From Bacillota bacterium (GTDB lineage Bacteria > Bacillota > Clostridia > Oscillospirales > Acutalibacteraceae), in the NCBI GenBank assembly GCA_029007015.1, contig JAQXHB010000040.1, positions 1 to 30,504 of the forward strand: DNA of 30,504 nt. The letters run 5' to 3'. The position numbers and the translations under genes were made by a program. A model generated the notes under the pieces. It was not told the origin of the DNA. It was given only the letters and a program-made list of their open reading frames with translations, and searched no databases. Below, piece after piece: positions 22,913 to 30,183 of the stretch; position 1 is the first letter of the stretch; every line of letters begins with the position of its first letter.

Positions 22913-23494
22913 TCAATATAATCTGAATACCGAAATGACTCTGCCGAGTATGGACAGACTGTCGACCAATATCGGCTCGAATGAGTCATTCTCAGGCTGG
23001 AGGCGAAAGTGACCGTCCTCGCGGTAGAAGCGCTTGACGGTGGCTTCGTCGTCGATGAGCGCGACCACAATCTGCCCGTTTTCGGCCGTTTCGACCCGCT
23101 CGGCATAGATGATGTCGCCGTCCAATATGCCCGCGTCGCGCATGCTCATGCCTTGAACACGCAATGCGAAAATTTCACGCCCACGCGTCTGCTCGGCCGG
23201 AAACGGCATGTATCCGTCGATGTTTTGCTCGGCCAAAATGGGCATTCCGGCTGTGACGGTGCCGACCAGCGGCACATTTACACTGCGCGATGAGCCGCGC
23301 AGACGAATGCCGCGTGACGAGCCGCCGTCACGCTCGATGTACCCCATGTCCTCAAGTTCGCGCAGTATGGCGGCAACGCTGGATGTGGAGCGCAGTCCCG
23401 TGGCGGAGCATATCTCGCGCACCGTAGGGGGCAGACCCTCTGCCGAGCGACTGCGTATGTATTCAAGCACCTTTTGCTGGCTCGGTCTGAGCAT
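22913..23494 (-). CDS. lexA: LexA repressor
   Basis: The SOS-response repressor, 193 residues. The winged HTH is residues 1-66 (PTVREICSATGLRSTSSVAAIL as recognition region). Self-cleavage site A82-G83 in VGTVTAGMP; catalytic S117 (QGMSMRD) and K154 (ATVKRF), all intact, so RecA-stimulated autoproteolysis is expected. CGGAGGG is about 8 nt before the ATG. The gene lies 18 nt downstream of apgM and has no promoter space of its own, so its control should act at the apgM promoter, where a CGAAC-type box is found. Confidence 0.95.
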   Translation of the reverse strand: MLRPSQQKVLEYIRSRSAEGLPPTVREICSATGLRSTSSVAAILRELEDMGYIERDGGSSRGIRLRGSSRSVNVPLVGTVTAGMPILAEQNIDGYMPFPAEQTRGREIFALRVQGMSMRDAGILDGDIIYAERVETAENGQIVVALIDDEATVKRFYREDGHFRLQPENDSFEPILVDSLSILGRVISVFRLY

Positions 23495-23512
23495 AAATAT
23501 TCCCTCCGATAA

Positions 23513-24712
23513 TTATTTGAGCAACATATCGATAAGGTCGGGGCCGTGTTGGATAAACAGTCCGGTCTGTGCGGCCGATTGCTCGCACAGCGTGCCGACT
23601 CCGTCGACTTCGTTGGTGCTGTCATACAGCATGAACGGCACCGGCTCGGACGAGTGAGTGCCGGTCGAGATGGGCGTCGGGTGGTCGGGCAGTATCAGTA
23701 TGCGGTGGTCAGTGTTCTCAACCGCCTTCATTATGGGCGCGAGCACCTCTTTGTCGATAATCTCAATGGCGTGAACCTTGTTTTCGGTCTCGCGGCGGTG
23801 TCCGCATTCGTCGGGCGCCTCCATGTGAATATAAACATAGTCATTGTCGCGCAGAGCATCAATTGCGGCCGCGGCTTTGCCCGCGAAATTGGAGTCGATG
23901 TATCCGGTGGCGCCTTCGACATCGATGACCTTCATGCCGGCGCACTTGCCGATGCCCTTGATAAGGTCGACGGCCGAGATGACCGCGCCCTTGATTCCGT
24001 GCAGTGATTCAAAATTGGCCAGTGCCGGGCGACTGCCTTGACCCCACAGCCAAATGGAGTTGGCCGGGCGCAAGCCGCGCGCAATGCGGTCGCGGTTGAC
24101 CGGGTGTTCGCGGAGCACTTGCTGTGAGCGGAGCATCAGGTCAATGAGTTGCGGCTGTGACTTGTGACCGGCAAGGTGCTGACCGATGATGCGGCCTGAG
24201 ATATCGTGAGGAGGGGTGAGCGTGTATCCGTCCACATTGCCGCCGTGCCAGATAAGGCAGTGGCGGTAGGCGACGCCGGTGTGAAACTCAAAGGTATCGT
24301 TGCCCAGTTCCTGTTGAAGCGATTTGATGAGGGCGTCGGCCTCGGCTGTCGAGATATCGCCGGCACAGTAGTCGACCATCGTCTTGTCATCGTAATTTTC
24401 CTCGTCTGAGAGCGTTACCAAATTGCAGCGTATAGCCACATCGGTGTCGCTCATATCGATGCCGATGCTGGCCGCCTCGAGCGGCGAGCGGCCGGTGTAG
24501 CAAACGGTCGGGTCAAATCCCATTACAGACAGGTTGGCCACATCACTGCCGGGCTTAAGCCCTTCGGCAACTGTGCGCACCAATCCGACTGTGGAGTGCG
24601 CCGCCAGCCGGTCCATGTTCGGTTTGACAGCCGCCTGCATCGGCGTGCGTCCGCCCAGACTGTCTATGGGCAGGTCGGCCATGCCGTCGCAGAGCAGTAC
24701 AATATATTTCAT
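23513..24712 (-). CDS. apgM: Cofactor-independent phosphoglycerate mutase, archaeal type
   Basis: Interconverts 3- and 2-phosphoglycerate in glycolysis without 2,3-bisphosphoglycerate. The 399-residue protein belongs to the ApgM group of the alkaline phosphatase superfamily, shorter than the usual 510-residue GpmI. Metal and nucleophile motifs: D9 in LLCDGMAD, S62 in DVANLSVMGFDP, the YTGRSPLEA loop, EAPDECGH and ILPDHPTP toward the C-terminus. GVKLRP-type linker residues are as expected. AAGGA stands 9 nt before the ATG. It heads the operon apgM-lexA-MATE, an unusual setting for a glycolytic gene. Confidence 0.92.
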   Translation of the reverse strand: MKYIVLLCDGMADLPIDSLGGRTPMQAAVKPNMDRLAAHSTVGLVRTVAEGLKPGSDVANLSVMGFDPTVCYTGRSPLEAASIGIDMSDTDVAIRCNLVTLSDEENYDDKTMVDYCAGDISTAEADALIKSLQQELGNDTFEFHTGVAYRHCLIWHGGNVDGYTLTPPHDISGRIIGQHLAGHKSQPQLIDLMLRSQQVLREHPVNRDRIARGLRPANSIWLWGQGSRPALANFESLHGIKGAVISAVDLIKGIGKCAGMKVIDVEGATGYIDSNFAGKAAAAIDALRDNDYVYIHMEAPDECGHRRETENKVHAIEIIDKEVLAPIMKAVENTDHRILILPDHPTPISTGTHSSEPVPFMLYDSTNEVDGVGTLCEQSAAQTGLFIQHGPDLIDMLLK

Positions 24713-24753
24713 AATAACACATCCTTACATTAAAACACCTACATTTACATATT

Positions 24754-24767
24754 AACACATTTGTTCG
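24754..24767 (-). promoter_or_regulatory. SOS box (LexA operator) candidate upstream of apgM-lexA
   Basis: Minus strand CGAACAAATGTGTT fits the Bacillus-type consensus CGAACRNRYGTTYC at 12 of 14 positions (misses at 12 and 14). It lies just downstream of the predicted start of the operon, a repressor position. Confidence 0.6.
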
Positions 24768-24778
24768 CCAAATGATAC

Positions 24779-24807
24779 ATAAAATTTAATTTCGTCATTG
24801 TTGACAA
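24779..24807 (-). promoter_or_regulatory. Promoter candidate for the apgM-lexA-MATE operon
   Basis: Minus strand: TTGTCA (24802-24807, five of six), 17-nt spacer, TTTTAT (24779-24784, four of six). Start predicted near 24772, leaving a leader of about 60 nt that contains the SOS-box candidate. Confidence 0.5.
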
Positions 24808-24829
24808 ACGGCCGCTAATCAAATATTAT
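24801..24829 (+). promoter_or_regulatory. Promoter of the propeller protein gene at 24866
   Basis: Perfect TTGACA (24801-24806), 17-nt spacer, TATTAT (24824-24829). Its -35 overlaps the -35 of the divergent apgM promoter, so the two may compete. Confidence 0.78.
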
Positions 24830-24865
24830 TGTAATATACAATTTGCAGACGGAGGTCACTCGTTT

Positions 24866-25774
24866 ATGGAAGAAAAAAATAGGCTGTCTGCTATGGTGCC
24901 GGCGCTGCTCGGCGTCACTGTTGCTGTCATCGTCATAGCGACCATGGTTATTTTTCCGTTTGAGAAGCCGTCGAGCACCGCCGCCAACCATTTCGGCAAT
25001 GCCATGAACGGCGGATATGTTGCGGTCGACGGTTCCCTCAATTATTATATCGACAGCGCAGGTGCGCTCCGCTGTTACAGCGATTACTCCAACTACAAAC
25101 TCAGCGACGGCGGCAGTGATTCAATCAACCCGAGCGGCAGTTATGTTTATTTCCGTCACAACGGTCAGGCTGTGCGCGATTTGTTCACCGGCGGCGATCG
25201 CAAGGTGCTGGCCGATGAGTGCGAGCACAGGATGGTCAGCGGCAATTGGCTGTATTATACCGACGGCAACCACAAATTGCACAAACAGCGCCTCAGCGGC
25301 GGCAATGACTGCGAGTTGGGCATTGTCACACAGAGGCAGTTTGCCGTTGTCGGCACCTATGTTTACTATATCGGCGGAGACGGATATCTCTACTACGCCT
25401 CCACCGACGGAAGCGGAGAGACTCGATTCTTGGCCGAGCAGGTTGACTGCTTCCAGATTTACGGCAGTTTCGTCTATTTTATCAGCGACGGCCGCGTTGG
25501 GTCGGTCGCGTCGGCCAACCTTGCCAGCCGCAAGGACTACGGCCGCGGTGAACAATTTATTGTGGCCGATGACAAACTGGTCACCGTCACCGACGGCCGA
25601 CTGCATGTGCTCGATTTGAGCGACAACTCGGCTCAGTCGCACGCAATAGAACAGCACGGCAGTGCTCCCCATTCGCTCAACTTTGCCGACGGCAGAATAT
25701 ATTATTATAACGCCGAGGGACAACTTATCTCGTGCGTATTTGACGGCAGTGAGTGGCGGGAAATGGGCAAATAG
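24866..25774 (+). CDS. Membrane-anchored DUF5050-type beta-propeller protein
   Basis: 302 residues with one N-terminal membrane segment (about 10-31, VPALLGVTVAVIVIATMVIF), the rest outside the cell. Seven recurring strand motifs of the kind G-x-Y/F-V/L-Y-Y/F-x-x-D/N-G are visible (GGYVAVDGSLNYY, SGSYVYFRHN, SGNWLYYTDGN, VGTYVYYIGGDG, YGSFVYFISDG, ADDKLVTVTDG, ADGRIYYYNAEG), matching a seven-bladed propeller of the DUF5050 type found in Clostridia surface proteins. Ligand unknown. GGAGG lies 10 nt before the ATG. Monocistronic, between a strong promoter and a strong terminator. Confidence 0.78.
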   Translation: MEEKNRLSAMVPALLGVTVAVIVIATMVIFPFEKPSSTAANHFGNAMNGGYVAVDGSLNYYIDSAGALRCYSDYSNYKLSDGGSDSINPSGSYVYFRHNGQAVRDLFTGGDRKVLADECEHRMVSGNWLYYTDGNHKLHKQRLSGGNDCELGIVTQRQFAVVGTYVYYIGGDGYLYYASTDGSGETRFLAEQVDCFQIYGSFVYFISDGRVGSVASANLASRKDYGRGEQFIVADDKLVTVTDGRLHVLDLSDNSAQSHAIEQHGSAPHSLNFADGRIYYYNAEGQLISCVFDGSEWREMGK

Positions 25775-25787
25775 AAATAATAGTTGC

Positions 25788-25815
25788 GCCCGCACCCTTT
25801 CGGTGCGGGCTTTTT
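25788..25815 (+). terminator. Intrinsic terminator of the propeller protein gene
   Basis: GCCCGCACC (25788-25796), loop CTTTC, GGTGCGGGC (25802-25810), TTTTT. Confidence 0.95.
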
Positions 25816-25826
25816 GCATGTCACAA

Positions 25827-25861
25827 GAAAAAGCATGCACCGAGCGGGTGCCCGATGCATG
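25827..25861 (-). terminator. Terminator of the Ser-rich lipoprotein gene
   Basis: CATGCA (25834-25839) and TGCATG (25856-25861) close a stem with inner CG and GC pairs and two mismatches; on the minus strand it ends in CTTTTTC. Confidence 0.7.
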
Positions 25862-25877
25862 TGTCAAATTAAAGCGA

Positions 25878-26807
25878 TTATTTTACCCAATTCGGCTGAC
25901 TGACAGAAATGGACTCGGCCGATGTCGAATTTATTTTCCAAGAACTTTGCAGGGTGTAACTGTAACTGCCGTTTGAATCGGAGATGTTGCAGTTAACGGT
26001 CATGCCGCGCTCGGTGGCCATGCCGGTAGAGTCGGTGGTCAGCGACACCACAAAGTACACCACCTCAATGCTCGACGCCGAGGAAGTGTCAATGGCGTCG
26101 AGATTGTTTTTGAGCAGTTTGGTGCCGGCCGAATTGCCTATTATAAACTTGAAGTAGGTCTTGTTGCCTGATACGGTCTCTGAAAAGCCTGTAATATCCG
26201 ACTGCGAAATGTTTATGACATTGTCGAGCCATTTGCTGAGCGCCGCTTTGGAAAAGGCGGCGTCCGACTTCTTTTCGTAATTGTCGTCAGGCGACTCGTA
26301 TGTCTGCTTGATGTAAGTGTATGACCGGTCGCCCGATGCGCCGTAGTAGTAGGCCTCGTCTGTTCCGCACAACTCGTTTGAGTAGTTTTTGCTCGTCGAC
26401 ACGCTCTGAACATCATATGACTTGCCGTTTGAGTGGGCGGTCGTCTTGGTTTCAAACAACTTGATATCGGAACTCTTGTGCACGGTGAAAGCGGCGGTGC
26501 CGGTGTAGTCGTAGACTGTCAGCGCGCGCGCCGTGTTCATGGCGTATTTGTAGTCGTTGTAGGCCGCCGATATCGAGCGGCCGGTCGACTGAGATGAAGC
26601 GGCCGCGGACGACACCGCCGCACCTGATGAAGAGGAGCCTTTTGTTGTTGATGCGGCGCCGATTGAGTTGAAACTGTCAGCGCTGTCGTCGAGAAAGGTG
26701 TCTATCGCTGAACTGCTGCTGTCGACCGAATTATCAGACGACCCGCAGGCGCACAGTACGGTGCATAGCATGGCCGTCGCCAATATCAAACTGAGTGATT
26801 TTTTCAC
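25878..26807 (-). CDS. Ser-rich lipoprotein of unknown function
   Basis: 309 residues. The signal peptide MKKSLSLILATAMLCTVLCAC has lipobox LCAC with C21 lipidated. A low-complexity Ser/Ala/Asp/Thr linker covers about 22-78 (runs SSSS, AASSQS). The remaining ~230 residues contain beta-rich segments (LTVYDYTGTAAFTVHKS, NKTYFKFIIGN, SIEVVYFVVSLTTD, YSYTLQSSWKIN) like the LolA/LppX-type half-barrel carrier fold of many Firmicutes lipoproteins; this is an impression, not a family assignment. The GTG at 26807 is chosen over 26813 because GGGGG is then 7 nt upstream. A TATAAT at 26843-26848 without a -35 and the ATTACA array at 26825-26900 suggest activator-dependent control. Confidence 0.75.
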   Translation of the reverse strand: MKKSLSLILATAMLCTVLCACGSSDNSVDSSSSAIDTFLDDSADSFNSIGAASTTKGSSSSGAAVSSAAASSQSTGRSISAAYNDYKYAMNTARALTVYDYTGTAAFTVHKSSDIKLFETKTTAHSNGKSYDVQSVSTSKNYSNELCGTDEAYYYGASGDRSYTYIKQTYESPDDNYEKKSDAAFSKAALSKWLDNVINISQSDITGFSETVSGNKTYFKFIIGNSAGTKLLKNNLDAIDTSSASSIEVVYFVVSLTTDSTGMATERGMTVNCNISDSNGSYSYTLQSSWKINSTSAESISVSQPNWVK

Positions 26808-26824
26808 AGCCACTCCCCCTTTTG

Positions 26825-26900
26825 ATTACACATTATCATATGATTATATTACAGCCAAACGGCCGCAATTTCAAATTACAATAATGTAATAATGATTACA
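26825..26900. repeat. Array of five ATTACA/TGTAAT hexamers upstream of the lipoprotein
   Basis: ATTACA at 26825-26830, 26848-26853, 26875-26880 and 26895-26900, and its complement TGTAAT at 26885-26890. The last three begin exactly 10 bp apart in alternating orientation, so they face the same side of the helix. Relative to a start near 26836 they cover about -40 to -65. Confidence 0.6.
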
Positions 26901-26945
26901 AAAGCCCCCTGAGCAACATGAACTTGGTGCTCAGAGGGGCCTTTT
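26900..26945 (-). terminator. Terminator of the EF-G paralogue gene
   Basis: AAAAGCCCCCTGAGCA (26900-26915) pairs with TGCTCAGAGGGGCCTTTT (26928-26945) with one bulged A. On the minus strand the stem is followed by TTTTG; on the plus strand by CTTTT. Confidence 0.85.
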
Positions 26946-26948
26946 AAG

Positions 26949-29006
26949 TTATTCTTGGGCTGTGACCGATTGCTCAATAATCTTTTGCGCCAGAGGGGCA
27001 GGCATATCCTCATACCGTTCAAAGGTGAGGGTGAAATCGGCTTTGCCGCGGGTTATTGAACGCATAGCGGTGGCAAAGTCGGCCATCTCGCCCATGGGCA
27101 CTTCGGCCGATACCTCGCTGCGGCCGCTGCCAATCGGCTCCATGCCGAGCACGCGTCCGCGCCGCTTGTTGATGTCACCGATGACATCGCCCACAGAGTC
27201 GTCGGGCACCCTGACCGCCAGCGTGCCGATTGGCTCAAGCAGTACGGGGTTTGCCTCGGTCAGTCCGGCCTTGTAGGCCAGCGCGGCCGCCGTTTTGAAG
27301 GACATTTCCGACGAGTCGACAGGGTGATAGGAGCCGTCAACCAGCGTGGCCTTTAGCCCGATTACCGGGTAGCCGGCCAGAACGCCGCGCTCCGCACTCT
27401 CGCGCAGTCCCTTTTCAACAGCGGGGAAGAAGTTTTTGGGCACTGCACCGCCGAACACCTTTTCCTCGAAAACCAGTTCGGTGCTGTCGCACGGCTCAAA
27501 CTCAATCCAAACATCACCGAATTGGCCGTGGCCGCCCGACTGCTTTTTGTGCTTGCCCTGCACGCGCACCTTCTTGCGTATGGTCTCGCGGTAGGGTATC
27601 TTGGGCTGTTTGAGGCTCATGTCGGCGCCGAATTTGTTTTTCAGTTTCGATGCGATAACATCCAAGTGCTGTTCGCCCATGCCCGAGAGTATCTGCTCGC
27701 CGGTGTCCTTGTTGAGCACAAAGGTGATGGTCGGGTCCTCCTCCATCAGCCGCGCAAGACCGAGAGCGATTTTTTCCTCGTCGCCCTTTTTGACGGCGTA
27801 AACGGCCATCGAAAGGTTGGGAGCAGGATAATTTACCCCCCTTAACTTAAGCGGTTTGGCCGGTGAGCACAGGGTGTCGCCGGTGATAATGTCGGTCAGT
27901 TTGGTGACGGCGCCGATGTCACCGGCACCGATGTAGTCGGCGTCCTCCTGCCGGCCGCCGCGCAGGGTGACCGTCTTGGCTATGCGCACCTCATCTCCGG
28001 TGCGCGCACAAATCAACTTTGAAGCGGGCGAAATTTTGCCCGAAACCACCTTGAATATCGACATCTTGCCGACGAAGGGATCGGCCACCGTCTTGAAAAC
28101 TATCGCGGCGTCTGCGCCCGATTGGTCACAGTGTACTTCAACCGGCTGTCCGTCAGCGTCGGCCGTCTCGGTCAGGTCGGTCGGTGCCGGCAGTATGCTC
28201 ATCATCAGTTGCAAAGACAACTCAACAGCCTCGCCCGTCTGGCCCGCTCCCGCAAATACGGGGCATATCTCGCCCGAGATTACGCCTCGGCGCAGGGCGG
28301 ATATCATCTCGTCCTTGCTAAACGGCTGTCCGTCAAAGTATTTTTCCATCAGCGCCTCGTCCTGCGATGCGACGGCCTCGTGCATCAGGTCAAACATGTG
28401 CGCCAGCCGCTCGTCGCCGTAACTGTCGGTCGGAGTCAGCCGGCCGCCGTCGTTTTTGTACGCCTGACCGCTGATGAGGTCAACATAGCCGCCCAGCGTG
28501 TCGCCGTCGTAGAAGGGGGCGACAACTGGGCATATCTTGGCGCCGTATTTGCCGGTCAGGCGCGAAAGCACCTTGTAGTAATTGGCGTGCGCCGAGTTTA
28601 ACTTGCCGATGAAAAAGGCAATCGGATTGCCGGCGGCCGCCGAAATTTCGTACGCCGACTCACTGCCGACATTGAGGCCTGACTTGCCCGAGAGGACAAT
28701 CAGCGAGCAGTCGGCCGCGCGCACCGCCTCGTGCACGCCGGCCTCAAAGTCGAACAGTCCGGGTGCGTCGATGAGGTTTAACTTGTAATCGCCCGCGTCA
28801 ACCGAGCAGACAGAGGTCGAAACCGAAATGCCGCGCTTTTTTTCCTCGGGGTCAAAGTCCATATATGTACTGCCATCTCCGACATTTCCCATACGCTCGA
28901 TGACGCCGTAATGCAGCAATATCGACTCAGCCAGAGTCGTTTTTCCGCAACTGCCGTGACCGAGCAGTGCAATATTGCGGATATTTTCAGGGTTAAAATG
29001 TTTCAT
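26949..29006 (-). CDS. Elongation factor G paralogue (EF-G-like GTPase) with degenerate G motifs
   Basis: 685 residues with the full EF-G layout: G domain, domain II (about 305-390), III, IV (GGHGQFGDVWIEFEP) and V. It falls with the EF-G-like group found beside normal FusA, not with canonical EF-G. The P-loop GHGSCGKT (16-23) is intact, but switch II reads DAPGLFDF (80-87) where canonical EF-G has DTPGHVDF, so the catalytic His is Leu84. The base-specificity motif NKxD is GKLN (134-137). Switch I has KRGIS in place of RGIT. It may act on ribosomes in recycling or stress, or bind nucleotide weakly. AGGAG lies about 10 nt before the ATG; the leader holds a CCGCC/GGCGG stem at 29028-29040. A true fusA should exist elsewhere. 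Confidence 0.88.
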   Translation of the reverse strand: MKHFNPENIRNIALLGHGSCGKTTLAESILLHYGVIERMGNVGDGSTYMDFDPEEKKRGISVSTSVCSVDAGDYKLNLIDAPGLFDFEAGVHEAVRAADCSLIVLSGKSGLNVGSESAYEISAAAGNPIAFFIGKLNSAHANYYKVLSRLTGKYGAKICPVVAPFYDGDTLGGYVDLISGQAYKNDGGRLTPTDSYGDERLAHMFDLMHEAVASQDEALMEKYFDGQPFSKDEMISALRRGVISGEICPVFAGAGQTGEAVELSLQLMMSILPAPTDLTETADADGQPVEVHCDQSGADAAIVFKTVADPFVGKMSIFKVVSGKISPASKLICARTGDEVRIAKTVTLRGGRQEDADYIGAGDIGAVTKLTDIITGDTLCSPAKPLKLRGVNYPAPNLSMAVYAVKKGDEEKIALGLARLMEEDPTITFVLNKDTGEQILSGMGEQHLDVIASKLKNKFGADMSLKQPKIPYRETIRKKVRVQGKHKKQSGGHGQFGDVWIEFEPCDSTELVFEEKVFGGAVPKNFFPAVEKGLRESAERGVLAGYPVIGLKATLVDGSYHPVDSSEMSFKTAAALAYKAGLTEANPVLLEPIGTLAVRVPDDSVGDVIGDINKRRGRVLGMEPIGSGRSEVSAEVPMGEMADFATAMRSITRGKADFTLTFERYEDMPAPLAQKIIEQSVTAQE

Positions 29007-29105
29007 ATTTATTACGCTCCTATCTAACCGCCGATGGCGGGAATAAACAATGATTGCAAGTCTGTTTTGGCAAACAAAACAAAAATTATTTAGAATTACG
29101 AAATT

Positions 29106-29134
29106 ATTATAGCATATTACACAATCATATGCAA
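29106..29134 (-). promoter_or_regulatory. Promoter of the EF-G paralogue, with a dyad in its spacer
   Basis: Minus strand: TTGCAT (29129-29134), 17-nt spacer, perfect TATAAT (29106-29111). GCATAT (29112-29117) and ATATGC (29127-29132) form an inverted repeat with a 9-nt gap inside the promoter. Confidence 0.65.
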
Positions 29135-29193
29135 TATTTTAGTCGGCAAATATTTATTTTTGTCAAGCATATATATTGTACTGCATTAAGTTT

Positions 29194-29223
29194 GTAAAAT
29201 ATGACCAATGAATGGGACAAATT
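29194..29223 (+). promoter_or_regulatory. Possible sigma-F/G-type sporulation promoter
   Basis: GTAAA (29194-29198, against GYWTA), 15-nt spacer, GGGACAAATT (29214-29223, against GGnnAnAnT; one mismatch at the first A). No good sigma-A pair was found for the gene at 29305. The -10 overlaps the palindrome ACAAATTTGT. Confidence 0.3.
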
Positions 29224-29304
29224 TGTGTGTCTTTAAGGCCGCTCGCATAAATAGGGAAAAACCGGACAAAAATAAGCGTAAGGATTATGAAAGGGCGGAT
29301 AGAT

Positions 29305-30015
29305 GTGATTTACGAGAGAAAAAGCAGGCTGAGAGGACTGGGCTTTACGGCGGTACTGTGCGTGTGCATGCTGTGCGTCGGCGCGGCTACATGGATAGGG
29401 ATAAACTCAATGAATGACGATGTGCCGATAGACAGCACTTCCTCGGCCGTGTCGGCTGTTTCGTCGGTGTCAAATTCTTCTGCCGCATCGGGCACGCACA
29501 CATCGTCGGCGGGGCAGATATCGAGTGCGGCAGCCAGCCGGACAACCGGCGCCGCCGACACGCCGTCGGCTGAGAGTGAGCAAGTTTTGCAGGCGGCGTC
29601 GCCGTCGGCCGGCTTTTTTGTCATGCCGATAACCGGCGAGATAATCAAGCCGTTTGATGACAGCAAACTGCAATACTCCATGACCTACAAGGACTGGCGC
29701 CTGCACACAGGGGTGGACATTGCCGCCGACAAAGGCGCCGAGATACGCTCGGCCGGTGACGGCACCGTCAAGCGGATATACGAGGACGGCATGTACGGCA
29801 ATGTTGTAGAAATCGACCACGGAAACGGAATAACCGGAATATATTGCAGTATCGACAGCATAAAGGTTAAAGAGGGGGATACGGTAGAGGCCAACACTCT
29901 CATTGGCAGTCTCGGCATTGTCCCGTGCGAAAGCGTTGAGCAGGTGCATCTGCATTTCAGCCTGCTCAAGGATGGCAAGCCGGTCTCTCCGAGCGATATG
30001 ATAGGTGTCAACTGA
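29305..30015 (+). CDS. M23 family metallopeptidase, SpoIIQ-like
   Basis: 236 residues: a cytoplasmic basic start, one membrane segment (about 12-34), a Ser/Ala/Thr-rich extracytoplasmic linker (about 43-100) and a LytM/M23 domain. Zinc ligands are complete: H134 and D138 (HTGVDIA) and H215-L-H217 (HLHF). The context MTYKDWRLHTG before the first His and GNVVEIDHGNGITGIYCSI are as in clostridial SpoIIQ, the forespore membrane protein that pairs with SpoIIIAH during engulfment; a vegetative peptidoglycan endopeptidase is the alternative. The GTG at 29305 is preferred (AAAGGG about 9 nt upstream); the ATG at 29287 has its ribosome site too close. A long hairpin without a T tract follows. Confidence 0.83.
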   Translation: MIYERKSRLRGLGFTAVLCVCMLCVGAATWIGINSMNDDVPIDSTSSAVSAVSSVSNSSAASGTHTSSAGQISSAAASRTTGAADTPSAESEQVLQAASPSAGFFVMPITGEIIKPFDDSKLQYSMTYKDWRLHTGVDIAADKGAEIRSAGDGTVKRIYEDGMYGNVVEIDHGNGITGIYCSIDSIKVKEGDTVEANTLIGSLGIVPCESVEQVHLHFSLLKDGKPVSPSDMIGVN

Positions 30016-30055
30016 CCTGCCCACGGAAAACAGGTGTATCTGATACGGGCAGTAC

Positions 30056-30095
30056 GGCGGGCTGATGTGCTGACTTATTTGCGCATCGGCCCGTC
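30056..30095 (+). other. 15-bp RNA hairpin between the M23 and hexokinase genes
   Basis: The arms at 30056-30070 and 30081-30095 pair at all 15 positions in plus-strand RNA, three of them G-U pairs, around the loop TGACTTATTT. No T tract follows, so it may be a processing or stability element or a non-canonical terminator. Confidence 0.55.
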
Positions 30096-30113
30096 ATGCT
30101 GTAAAAAATGGCG

Positions 30114-30142
30114 TTGAATAGTTGCGGCAGAAGTGTTATAAT
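30114..30142 (+). promoter_or_regulatory. Promoter of the hexokinase gene
   Basis: TTGAAT (30114-30119), 17-nt spacer, perfect TATAAT (30137-30142). Start near 30149, about 35 nt before the ATG. Confidence 0.75.
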
Positions 30143-30183
30143 ATGATATAGCGATGATATAACCAAAATGAGAGGTGTTGTAA

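Noticed and set aside
30014..30052. CTGCCC ... GGGCAG as a terminator after the M23 gene
   Set aside because: Only six pairs around a loop of more than 20 nt and no T tract; the hairpin at 30056-30095 is far stronger.
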